From: Candidatus Propionivibrio dominans
GTDB lineage: Bacteria > Pseudomonadota > Gammaproteobacteria > Burkholderiales > Rhodocyclaceae
Length of the DNA stretch: 54,258 bases
Direction: 5' to 3'
Assembly (NCBI GenBank): GCA_016709335.1
Contig: JADJNC010000023.1
Coordinates: 1-54,258, forward strand
Below, one piece after another: positions 7,448-15,265 of the stretch. The number at the start of each line of letters is the position of its first letter. The first letter of the stretch is position 1. The position numbers were made by a program, and so were the translations under genes. The notes under the pieces were generated by a model. That model saw nothing but the letters and a program-made list of their open reading frames with translations. It had not been told where the DNA came from and did no database searches.

Positions 7448-7747
7448 ATGAAAACACCGAATCAGGATACAACCTTCGCTGTCGATCCTGGGCCCACCCT
7501 CAGCGCGTCTGACGAAATGCCCGAATATGAACTCGATCAGGTGAGTGGCGGAGCGATCATCAATTCTGTGACCTACCGCCCTGGAAGCGGTGGTGGTTCC
7601 GCTGGCGGTTCCGGTGGCGGAAGCACGTTTGCTGGCATCGTACAAAACGCAGCGGCGCAGATCGGGCAGGCGCAAGTCGTTTTGAGCAATGTCGACAATA
7701 AAGTCAACGGAACCGCTGAGTCAATCATCCGTAAGATCGGTGGTTAA
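7448..7747 (+). CDS. Double-glycine leader peptide with Gly-Ser linker
   Basis: A 99-residue precursor-like peptide. The first 35 residues form an acidic leader ending EYELDQVSGG, a typical double-glycine export signal but not a Nif11 domain. After the cleavage site follow about 12 residues, a flexible Gly/Ser segment (PGSGGGSAGGSGGGS) and a helical tail of about 40 residues ending ESIIRKIGG. That tail resembles the cores of the Nif11 peptides at 198-881: QN, LSNV, K(V/T), GTA/DTA and final RKIGG. No cysteines are present. ATG 7448 is chosen because TAGGAG lies in front of it; the frame is open further upstream without a leader-like sequence. A terminator follows 30 bases after the stop, so the gene is monocistronic. 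Function unknown; bacteriocin or signalling peptide are both possible. Confidence 0.75.
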   Translation: MKTPNQDTTFAVDPGPTLSASDEMPEYELDQVSGGAIINSVTYRPGSGGGSAGGSGGGSTFAGIVQNAAAQIGQAQVVLSNVDNKVNGTAESIIRKIGG

Positions 7748-7777
7748 GACCGCAACGGAGAGAACGAGTGTTGTATC

Positions 7778-7804
7778 AAAAAAGGGAGCGAAAGCTCTCT
7801 TTTT
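7778..7804 (+). terminator. Rho-independent terminator after the double-glycine peptide
   Basis: A stem AAAAAGGGAGC / GCTCTCTTTTT with a GAAA tetraloop followed by T residues, 30 bases after the stop codon at 7747. Confidence 0.75.
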
Positions 7805-8010
7805 CGTTGTGACGGACAAAATCCTCTGGGTCAAACTACCTTCCATGGTGATCAACGTGTCTAGAGGCGATGGGGAAATGTTCATTCAGTCTGAGGAAAT
7901 CAGCTGGATACCCACTTAAAATATTTTTTGGGTTTCGCTGTAACGGTGACCGTCGCACCTAGATCTAAACTCTTAGACGTCATTCTTGCGGGGAACTAGA
8001 TAAGAATTTT

Positions 8011-9387
8011 GGGTCTTCACGGAATAGTGTGGGCGATTTCATATGATGATCAGATGGCAGGGAGCATCGACGTGAGAACCTTGAGGCGAAGATACTCCTC
8101 GTCGCGCAAGCCATACGCCCGCCGCTGGATGACACGGATCTTGTTGTTGAGCCCTTCGACGAAGCCGAGCGAGACCTTGTTCTCCGGGTTGCAATAAGCC
8201 GTGATGCCATCCCAATGACGCTCGATCATCTCGGCAAACTTCTCGTAGGGTTTCAGTCGCTGCCACTTGAGGCTGGCCTTCCAGTTCTCGAAGAAACGTC
8301 GCGCCCAAGCCTCGCTCTTGTAGTTCCAGAGTTGTCCGAAGGACTCCTTGAGCAGATAGGCGGTGTTCAGCCGCTTGTTGGCGGCGAGCAATATCTTGAG
8401 GGACTTGCGGCCATCGGCGGTCAGGTTTTCCTTGTGACTGAGCAGGACGTACTTCTGACCCTTGATATAGCGCCGGTCCTTGCCGGACAGTCGGGCATAT
8501 TCTGCCTTGCGTACCTTGTCCAGGGCATCGTTCAGATGCCGCATCACGTGAAACTTGTCGAACAGGATTGCGGCCTGTGGCGCGCGCGACTGGGTCGCGG
8601 TACGGAAGGGTCGCCACATGTCCATCACGGCCAGGCGAACGCCTTTGGCCTTCTTTGGCCCCAGCCAGTCGTAGAACTCCTTCATGCTGGCTTCCGAGCG
8701 ATCCTGGCCGCCGAACCAGATCGGCCGCCCACGGATCAGGTCGCTGACGACGATGCGGTAAGTGTGGCCCTTGCGAATCGAGATTTCGTCGATCCCGATG
8801 GCTTTGGGTCCTGGTGTGCCGGCACGTTCCAGTTGAACCCGCATGTATTCCTTGTCGAGTTCCTTGACGGCACCCCAGTGCAAGTTGAGTTCCTTGGCGA
8901 CATCCTTGATCGTGCTCGATCGGCAACGCCGGCCGACAAACCAGGCAAACCGCTTGGTGTAAAGCGGGTTGTCCGCCAGGAAGTCCAAGTGTTCGCGCCT
9001 CACCTTGCCATTGCACGGGCAGCGCAGACGTCGAACCTCGAACTCCAGATAGATCCGCGTATCGCCGCTGGACAGATCGCGAGCGCGTCGCGTGGTTCGG
9101 TCGTACCAACGGGTATGCACTCGACGGCACGCCGGGCAGACCGTTTTTTTGGGCGCCGAACGAGGGAGATGACCCGCACCGCGGGCTCGCCAAAGATCCC
9201 ACGCACTTCGGCACGTGGAGTGAATCCGGGAAACCGGTATGCGTCGAGCAGACGCTTGCGTTTTGGAGAGGTAGCCATGGCGCAATCATCGCAGTTTCGC
9301 TCCTTCCGTCAAAATACCCGACAGGACTGTCCGGCCCCTTCCATCTGATCATCATATGAAATCACCCACACTATTCCGTGAAGACCC
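8011..9387 (-). mobile_element. ISL3-family insertion sequence, 1377 bp
   Basis: The ends are long inverted repeats of about 50 bases (8011-8060 and 9338-9387, two mismatches) beginning GGGTCTTCACGGAATAGTGT. Both sides carry the same 8-base sequence AGAATTTT (8003-8010 and 9388-9395), the 8-bp target duplication expected for ISL3 elements. The single gene inside is an ISL3 transposase on the minus strand. The nearly identical repeats and intact duplication suggest a recent insertion. It sits between the double-glycine peptide unit and a bidirectional terminator. Confidence 0.95.
8050..9278 (-). CDS. ISL3-family transposase, two frames joined at an A7 run
   Basis: The main frame encodes a zinc-ribbon region (CPACRR, CPCNGKVRREH), a helix-turn-helix and the DDE_Tnp_ISL3 catalytic domain with GIDEISIRKG, VMDMWRPF and KFHVMRHLNDALD. 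The usual ISL3 N-terminus (MATSPKRKRLLDAYRFPGFT, then VISLVRRPKK) lies in a different frame starting at 9278. The two frames meet at a run of seven A residues on the coding strand (T7 at 9144-9150). A -1 slip there would join them into a protein of about 409 residues, the normal family length. This is either a homopolymer sequencing error, an inactivating mutation or true slippage-dependent expression. Confidence 0.9.
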
Positions 9388-9406
9388 AGAATTTTATACC
9401 AAAAAC

Positions 9407-9438
9407 AAAACCCCTTGAGTTGGCACTCAGGGGGTTTT
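9407..9438. terminator. Bidirectional Rho-independent terminator
   Basis: Arms AAAACCCCTTGAGT and ACTCAGGGGGTTTT (one wobble pair) around a TGGC loop, with A-run on one side and T-run on the other, so it can act on both strands. Before the two insertion sequences arrived it would have separated the peptide gene from the Spy-like gene that points towards it. Confidence 0.8.
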
Positions 9439-9538
9439 GTACCTACATTGGCCAGGTTCTATGCTGGGCGCTGCTCTATGGGAAAAGCGTTCTCCGCACT
9501 TCTTGCAGTTTGACTTGGTCAAGCCCGACAGGCGACTA

Positions 9539-10793
9539 GTACTACGTTCCGGTAATATATTTATAAAACAATTTAGATTTGCCATTATGCTTCCCGAGGC
9601 TCATTCAATGGATGGAGGCGTGCATGGCGAGGAAGAGCGGGCGGGCGGTGCTGGTGTTGTCGGACGAGAACCGGACCAAATTGTGCGATCTTGCGGCATC
9701 GCGGACGGCCGCCGTTCGTGAGGTGGAGCGTGCCGGAGTTCTGTTGAAGTACGCGGAGGGCTTGTCGATTTCGGAGATACAGCGGCAGTTGGGCGTCAGT
9801 CGGCCGATGATCTACAAATGTATCGACAAGGCTCTTGCGGCAGGCGTACAGCAGGGGCTCATGGATACCTACCATCGGCCACATGAGCCCGAGATTACTG
9901 AGGAAGCGAAAACCTGGGTGGTCAGTGTGGCCTGCGTGAAGCCCAAAGAACTGGGCTTGGCGGCGGAGTTGTGGAGCATCTCTGCGCTGGCACGCTATGT
10001 GGCCGAACATGCGGTAGAAGCCGGCTTCTCTGCGTCTTGCCCGCGCCGGCAAGAGCACGGTCTGGCGCATCCTGGACGAAAACGATCTGAAGCCGCACAA
10101 GATCCGCTATTACCTGGAGAAACGCGACCCTGACTTTGATCGCAAGATGCATGAGGTTCTGATGGTCTACCGGGATGTCTCGCTTTATGCCGAAGGTGCC
10201 ATTCATGACGGTCGGCCCAATCCCTTTTATACCGTCAGCGTCGATGAAAAACCGGGAGTCCAGGCCATTGGTCTGACAGCGCCGGATCTGCCGCCGGTTC
10301 CGGGCAAAGCGCCGAATGTCGGCAGAGATTACGAGTATGTCCGCCATGACACCGTGTCCATCCTGGCGGGTATCGACCTGAACTCCGGCCACGTGTTCGC
10401 GAACGTTGAAGACCGGCACCGTAGCCAGGAATTCGTCAGCCTGCTTAAGACGATGGACGACTACTACCCACCCGAGGCCATTATCCGCGTCGTCCTTGAT
10501 AATCACTCGGCGCACATTTCGCGTGAAACCATGGCCTATCTGGCGACCCGGCCTGGACGTTTCGAGTACGTTCATACGCCCAAGCATGGTTCCTGGCTCA
10601 ATCTGATTGAATGCGCCTTTTCCAAAATGGCCCGCACCTTTCTTCGCCATATCCGCGTCTCATCAATTGCCGAACTCAAGGAACGCATCCTCAAAGGAAT
10701 CGCCGAAATGAACGAAACACCCGTCGTCTTCCGTTGGAAGAAATTCGACCTGGATGTGGCGTGATTTGTAAATATATTAACGGAACGTACCAC
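9539..10793 (+). mobile_element. IS630-family insertion sequence, 1255 bp
   Basis: Terminal inverted repeats share TACGTTCCG followed by TAATATATTTA at both ends (left GTACTACGTTCCGG, right complement GTGGTACGTTCCGT). The element is flanked by TA on both sides (9537-9538 and 10794-10795), the target duplication of IS630/Tc1 elements. It carries one transposase gene. The right-hand TA is part of the TAG stop codon of the Spy-like gene; the left flank would also have completed a TAG, so that stop codon was preserved on insertion. Confidence 0.9.
9624..10764 (+). CDS. IS630-family transposase, frameshifted
   Basis: The N-terminal part (from MARKSGRAVLVLSDENRTKL) has the helix-turn-helix EGLSISEIQRQLGVSRPMIY. 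The frame breaks at about 10024, and the continuation LARAGKSTVWRILDEN, then PHKIRYYLEKRDP, is encoded one base over. The second part holds the DDE catalytic residues in VSVDEKPGVQAIG, VVLDNHSAHIS and SWLNLIECAFSKM. Repaired length would be about 379 residues, normal for the family. Some IS630 elements use programmed frameshifting, but there is no clear slippery heptamer at this junction, so mutation or sequencing error is more likely. Start chosen at 9624 from the family alignment pattern. Confidence 0.88.
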
Positions 10794-11308
10794 TAGCCCC
10801 GGCCTGGGCCGCGCGGCCCGCCACGCTCCATGCGCTCCAGTTTGCCCAGGAAAAACAGGCGGGCCTTTTCTTTCTGTTCGGCGTTGAGCGAGTCATAAAC
10901 CGTCAGCCAGCGATCGCGATTGGCTTCGTGCTGTTTCTTCCCTTCGGCTTTCAGCTCGTCCATGCGCTTGAGCACGGCGCGCAGATCGGCGCCCGGCTGC
11001 TTGAGCAGGGAGAGGTTTTCCTCGCGTTGCTTGCTGAAACGCTCGCGCATGCTGGCCATGTTGTCCTTGCCGGCTTGTTCGGCGTCTTTCCAGAGTGCTT
11101 CCTGTTTGGCATCGAGTTTCAGCTCGTTGTGCAGGCGCGACATTTCCTTCATGCCGTGTTCCATGCGCTGACCGGGCATGCCGGCACCGGGGCCGCAATG
11201 TTCGCCGCCGCGCTGTGACACGGCGAAAGCGCTGGCGGCCAGGCCGAGCGAAATGGCTACGGCGGCGACGATGATTCGTGGTGAAAATTTCGGAAAACTG
11301 TTTTTCAT
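10793..11308 (-). CDS. Spy/CpxP-like periplasmic LTXXQ protein
   Basis: A 171-residue exported protein. The signal peptide runs to about residue 29 (AASAFAV). The mature part is helical and Met/His-rich at its start (GPGAGMPGQRMEHGMKEM), followed by LHNELKLDAKQEALWK, an LTXXQ-type motif found twice in Spy and CpxP chaperones; a second related motif is YDSLNAEQKEKARLFF. Such proteins bind unfolded proteins or metals in the periplasm. It is divergent from the response regulator/kinase pair at 11507-13545, the same arrangement as cpxP with cpxRA, so it is probably a target or modulator of that system. The TAG stop overlaps the right end of the IS630 element. Confidence 0.85.
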   Translation of the reverse strand: MKNSFPKFSPRIIVAAVAISLGLAASAFAVSQRGGEHCGPGAGMPGQRMEHGMKEMSRLHNELKLDAKQEALWKDAEQAGKDNMASMRERFSKQREENLSLLKQPGADLRAVLKRMDELKAEGKKQHEANRDRWLTVYDSLNAEQKEKARLFFLGKLERMERGGPRGPGRG

Positions 11309-11506
11309 GGTAAGACTCCTGTGTTGAATGGTTGATCAGTCGGGAGGTCGTCAGTTGTGCGCGGCCTCTTCTGACGACGCCATTTTCTGCCCGACCTCAT
11401 TGCAAAGGATTTCAAGACCAGGGTAGATGATTGCAAATTGTTTCAGTCACGAATAAGTCTGGTGGTAGCGTCATAGAATGAGATCCCTTCCAATCAAAAC
11501 TTGGAC

Positions 11507-12229
11507 ATGAAAAAGATTCTTCTCGTCGACGACGACCCCGAACTGCGCCAGTTGCTGGCGACCTATCTCGGCCGGCACGGCTTCGATACGCTGCTGCTCG
11601 CCGATACGCGTCAGCTCGATGCCTTTATCGAGCGCTACCAGCCACACCTGGTGGTGCTCGATCTGATGCTGCCGGGCGAGGACGGCCTGACCGCCTGCCG
11701 CCGCCTGCGTGCGCGTGGCGAGACCTTGCCGATCATCATGCTGACCGCGCGCGACGAGCCGGTGGATCGCGTCATCGGTCTGGAAATGGGCGCCGACGAT
11801 TACGTCGGCAAGCCTTTCGACCCACGCGAACTGGTTGCCCGCATCGAAGCCGTTTTGCGTCGCGGCACCCTGCCGCCGGGTTCGCCGGATACGAAAGGCG
11901 GGGTCTTCAACTTTGGCGAGTGCTGCTTCGATCGAGGTACCCGCCAGCTTTCTCGCTCCGGTGAGGTGGTGGCCCTGACCAGCGGTGAGTTCGCCCTGCT
12001 CAACACACTGGTGGCCAACGCCGGGCGGCCGATGAAGCGCGAGCGCCTGCTTGAGCTGACGCGCGGCGACGAGAGCGAATCCTTCGACCGCGCCATCGAC
12101 GTACAGATCCATCGCCTGCGCCGTCTGCTTGAAGCCGACCCGGCGCATCCACGCTACCTGCAGACGGTGTGGGGTGTCGGCTACGTTTTTGTGCCGGACG
12201 GCGAGCACGCGCCAGGGCAGGAAAAATGA
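11507..12229 (+). CDS. OmpR/CpxR-family response regulator
   Basis: A 240-residue two-component regulator. The receiver domain (residues 1-115) has the acidic pocket DDD at 8-10, the phosphoacceptor Asp in VLDLMLPGEDG, the Thr in MLTARDEP and Lys in VGKPFDP. The C-terminal winged helix has SGEFALLNTLV and the YLQTVWGVGYVF wing. The ATG at 11507 is preferred over a TTG two codons upstream, since it gives the usual MKKILLVDDDPE start; there is no strong ribosome site. The stop overlaps the kinase start by four bases. Divergent Spy-like gene and CpxR-like domain order suggest an envelope or metal stress system, but the ligand is unknown. Confidence 0.92.
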   Translation: MKKILLVDDDPELRQLLATYLGRHGFDTLLLADTRQLDAFIERYQPHLVVLDLMLPGEDGLTACRRLRARGETLPIIMLTARDEPVDRVIGLEMGADDYVGKPFDPRELVARIEAVLRRGTLPPGSPDTKGGVFNFGECCFDRGTRQLSRSGEVVALTSGEFALLNTLVANAGRPMKRERLLELTRGDESESFDRAIDVQIHRLRRLLEADPAHPRYLQTVWGVGYVFVPDGEHAPGQEK

Positions 12230-13545
12230 GACTGCTGCCCGCCTCGCTCGCTGCGCGTACCGTCCTGCTGGTAATCGCCGTGGTCGCTGTCGCCGAGATC
12301 GCCACCTTTGCGCTGATTTCGCAGCATCGGATGGCGACGCACATGAGCCAGACCGTCCGCTTTGTCGGCGGGCAGATGCGTTTGCTGCAAAGCATCCTGC
12401 CGGGGCTTGACGGCGACGCGCGCCGCCGGCTCACGGTGGCCGATTCCGACCCGCAAAGCCTGCAGTTGCGCCCGGACAGCGCGTCGGTTCCGGCGCACGT
12501 ACCGGAGTTCGGTTTCGCCCGTCACCTGGCCGCAGAACTTGAGCAGTTTGTTGGCGAGCCGGTGCGCCTGCGCCATGCCGGCCCGGGGCAACGCAGCGGC
12601 TTGTGGATCGGGTTCATGGCGGCTGGCGAGCGCTGGTGGCTGGTGCTGCCACCGCCGCGCTTTGCGCCGCAAGCACTGCCGCCCGAGCTGTGGCTGGGGC
12701 TGGCGCTGGCGCTGGCACTGCTGGTGCTGATCGCCGGACTCTTCGTGCGCAGCATCGTCGGCCCGCTGGCGCGTCTCGGCGAAGCCGTAGCGGCCACCGG
12801 CGACGGCAGCGCGCGTACGGTGACGCCGGAAGGCCCGAAAGAAGTCCGCCGCCTGGCCGAGCGGCACAACACCATGCTGGCGCAGTTGGCTGCGGCCGAT
12901 AGCGAGCGGCACGAGATGCTGGCCGGTCTGACACACGACCTGCGTGCGCCGCTGGCGCGCCTGCGCGTTCGCCTGGCCTTGCTTGAAAACGAGAGCGAAC
13001 GCGCCGGCCTGGCGCGAGACGCGGATGACATGGAGCGGATTGTCGGCCAGTGCCTGGCCTTCCTGCGCAGTGAGGAAAGCAGCGCCCGCCCGGCGCCGCC
13101 GCTGTGGCTTGCCGATGCGCTGAGCAATGAAGTGGCGCGCCATCGCGAACTCGGACGAGCGGTTTCGATGACTGTGAGCGAGGCTGCCGCCGTGTGCCAG
13201 GTGGCCATTACGCCGGGCAATCTGCAACGTCTGCTCGACAATCTGATCGATAACGCCTTGCAGTACGGAGCGCCGCCGGTCGAGGTGTCGCTGTCGCTCG
13301 AGTCCGCCGCAACGATCACCTTGCATGTCCGCGATCACGGATTGGGCATCGCGGCCGGACAGCGCGCCCGCGCGCTTGAAGCCTTCGCCCAGATCGACCC
13401 GGCGCGCGCCACCGGCGGCAGTTGCGGCCTCGGTCTGGCCATCGTGCGCCGCATTGTTGCCGCGTGCGGTGGTAGCGTGACGCTGGCCGATGCGCCGGGC
13501 GGCGGTCTGGATGTCGTACTGAACTTCCCGGCACAGCCCGGATGA
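12226..13545 (+). CDS. Membrane sensor histidine kinase (CpxA/EnvZ-like)
   Basis: A 439-residue kinase, partner of the upstream regulator by ATGA overlap. Two membrane segments at about residues 10-31 and 155-177 enclose a periplasmic sensor domain of about 120 residues without recognised family. A HAMP linker follows (VGPLARLGEAVAA). The H-box is GLTHDLRAPLARLRVRLALL with the phosphorylated His near residue 236. The ATP-binding domain has the N-box LLDNLIDNALQYG, G1 DHGLGI and G2 GSCGLGLAIV. All catalytic motifs are intact. The start at 12226 is chosen for the overlap and because the frame upstream is inside the regulator gene. Confidence 0.93.
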   Translation: MRLLPASLAARTVLLVIAVVAVAEIATFALISQHRMATHMSQTVRFVGGQMRLLQSILPGLDGDARRRLTVADSDPQSLQLRPDSASVPAHVPEFGFARHLAAELEQFVGEPVRLRHAGPGQRSGLWIGFMAAGERWWLVLPPPRFAPQALPPELWLGLALALALLVLIAGLFVRSIVGPLARLGEAVAATGDGSARTVTPEGPKEVRRLAERHNTMLAQLAAADSERHEMLAGLTHDLRAPLARLRVRLALLENESERAGLARDADDMERIVGQCLAFLRSEESSARPAPPLWLADALSNEVARHRELGRAVSMTVSEAAAVCQVAITPGNLQRLLDNLIDNALQYGAPPVEVSLSLESAATITLHVRDHGLGIAAGQRARALEAFAQIDPARATGGSCGLGLAIVRRIVAACGGSVTLADAPGGGLDVVLNFPAQPG

Positions 13546-13603
13546 GGGCAGAATGGTATTCTTGAAAACTTATTGCTGAATCAACAAGCCCGTGGAGGTT
13601 GGC

Positions 13604-13876
13604 ATGAGTCACAAACATCTGCATTTGCTTCAGTCGATTTACCATGACCCGCTCAGCGCCAACATTCACTGGCGGGAAATTGAATCCCTGCTGCTGCATC
13701 TGGGAGCGAGCATCGAGTCGGCGCATGGTGCGCGTTTCCGCATCGTGCTCAACAAGGTCGAGGTCTTCCTGCACCACCCGCACAACAGTTCAACCTGCGC
13801 CAAGCAGGAGATCAAGCAGATACGCGAATTCCTCGCGCACGCCGGGGTGACGCTTTCGAGTTACGAGGCGAGCTGA
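13604..13876 (+). CDS. HicA-like small protein, no antitoxin partner
   Basis: A 90-residue protein beginning MSHKHLHLLQSIYHDP with a HicA/YcfA-type pattern: WREIESLLLHLGASIE, then GARFRIVLNKVEVFLHHPH and QIREFLAHAGV. HicA toxins are small double-stranded-RNA-binding-like mRNA interferases with a histidine in the middle. Here no hicB lies on either side, and the usual GSH motif around the catalytic His is altered (HHPH). The family occurs as a lone chromosomal gene in many proteobacteria, so a toxin role is doubtful. GGAGG precedes ATG 13604 at good spacing; a GTG four codons earlier is the alternative. The first dispersed-repeat copy begins eight bases after its stop. Confidence 0.7.
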   Translation: MSHKHLHLLQSIYHDPLSANIHWREIESLLLHLGASIESAHGARFRIVLNKVEVFLHHPHNSSTCAKQEIKQIREFLAHAGVTLSSYEAS

Positions 13877-13883
13877 AAGCAGA

Positions 13884-14062
13884 CTCAGAAGCTGTGAATT
13901 AATTGATAAAAACCTCCCAAGCCGTCATTCCGGCGTAAGCCGGAATCCAGTGCCTTCCTCCGATATCCATTAAAACAATCGGATAAACGAGCTGGACCCC
14001 GGCTTACGCCGGGTTGACGAGTGTGGAAATCAGGCAGTAACGATTTTTTCACAGACTCTCAG
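13884..14062. repeat. MITE-like dispersed repeat, copy 1
   Basis: About 179 bases, also present at 33081-33259 and 42754-42928. The ends are imperfect inverted repeats (CTCAGAAGCTGTGAA and, on the other strand, CTGAGAGTCTGTGAA). Inside are a GTCATTCCGGCGTAAGCCGGAATCCAG-type hairpin (20-base windows shared between copies), ATATCCATTAAAACAATC and a GACCCCGGCTTACGCCGGG hairpin. The right end supplies the TGA stop of the MFS gene. Confidence 0.85.
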
Positions 14063-15264
14063 GTTTTCTGCCGCGCCAGCCGGTGATCGAGCCAGGCCGC
14101 GCTGGCGCCAAGCAGCATCAGGGCGCCCATTCCGCAGGCCAGCGACAGCGTCGAAGCCCACAGCGCCGGTGTGATGAGACCGGCAACCAGACCGTTCGAG
14201 CCTGCTTGCAGGAACATCTGGCAGGACGCGGCCAGACCGCGCTGCCTGGGGAAAGGGTCAAGCGCCAGCAGCGTCAGGCAGGGCATGGCCAACGACATGC
14301 CGAAGGTATAGACGAAGAGGGGAACGATGCTCCACGGCAGTGCCGGCGGGAGCCACAGATTCAATCCGATATTGCCGAGCGCGGCCACACCCATGACCAG
14401 ATAGCCACGCATGATCGTCTGTTTCAGCGAAAGCTTTCCGGCCAGCCGCCCCGAGAGCCAGGCACCGGACATCAGGCCGGCCATGGCCGGGCCGAACAGC
14501 CAGAGAAAACCGGTTTCGGAGACGCCGAGATGCTTCATCAGGAATACCGGGGCCGACAGCACGTAGATGAAGAAGCCGGCGAAGTTGAACGCCAGCCCGG
14601 CGCAGGCGTAGAGAAATGCCGGGGTGGTCAGCACCTTCCAGTAGGTTCGTGCCAGATAGCCGGCGTTCAGTGGCTGTCGACGCTCTGGCGGCAGCGTTTC
14701 CGGCAGCAGGCGCCAGCAGGCCAGCCACAGCGCAAGCGTCATCAGTACGAGAAAGGCAAATACCGAGCGCCAGCCAAACCAGAATTGCAGGCGTCCGCCA
14801 ATGACCGGCGCAATCGCCGGTGCCAGCGCAAACATCATGGTGATACGCGACATCAGGCGATGCGCCGCCGGACCGTCGAACAGGTCGCGCACGATGGCGC
14901 GGCTGATGACGATTCCGGCACCGGCCGACATGCCCTGTAGCGCACGCAGCACCCACAGGTGTTCGATGCGCGTGGCAAACAGGCAGCCGGCCAGCGCCAG
15001 CCCGAACAGGGCCAGGGTGACGAGAATGACCCGCCGGCGCCCGAGCGCGTCGGAAATCGCGCCGTGCCACAAGGCCATGATGGCGAAGGGGATCAGGTAG
15101 GCGGTCAGCGTCTGCTGTACTTCGATCGGCGTTGCGTGCAGACTTTCGCCGATGTCATGGAATGACGGCAGGTAGGTGTCGATCGAGAAGGGGCCGAGCG
15201 CGGAAAGCGAAGCCAGCAACAGTGCGATGCCGCGCGGCGGCTTTTTGCTTTCGCTGGCGGGCAA
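14059..15264 (-). CDS. Bcr/CflA-family multidrug efflux MFS transporter
   Basis: A 12-helix major facilitator of the Bcr/CflA drug-resistance subfamily, proton-coupled exporters of compounds such as bicyclomycin or chloramphenicol. Family features include PFSIDTYLPSFHDIG in helix 1, the GRRRVIL loop 2-3 motif (DALGRRRVI) and the helix-5 region SRAIVRDLFDG. The TTG at 15262-15264 is chosen: it lies two bases after the comM stop, has AGGGA upstream and gives MPASESKKPPRGIALLL, 401 residues, a normal length. The open frame continues upstream only inside comM. Its TGA stop lies in the terminus of a dispersed repeat, so the last few residues may have been altered by the repeat insertion. Confidence 0.9.
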   Translation of the reverse strand: MPASESKKPPRGIALLLASLSALGPFSIDTYLPSFHDIGESLHATPIEVQQTLTAYLIPFAIMALWHGAISDALGRRRVILVTLALFGLALAGCLFATRIEHLWVLRALQGMSAGAGIVISRAIVRDLFDGPAAHRLMSRITMMFALAPAIAPVIGGRLQFWFGWRSVFAFLVLMTLALWLACWRLLPETLPPERRQPLNAGYLARTYWKVLTTPAFLYACAGLAFNFAGFFIYVLSAPVFLMKHLGVSETGFLWLFGPAMAGLMSGAWLSGRLAGKLSLKQTIMRGYLVMGVAALGNIGLNLWLPPALPWSIVPLFVYTFGMSLAMPCLTLLALDPFPRQRGLAASCQMFLQAGSNGLVAGLITPALWASTLSLACGMGALMLLGASAAWLDHRLARQKT

Positions 15265-15265
15265 G

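Noticed and set aside
13604..13876. HicAB toxin-antitoxin system
   Set aside because: No hicB on either side, and the motif around the catalytic histidine is altered, so only a HicA-like fold is claimed.
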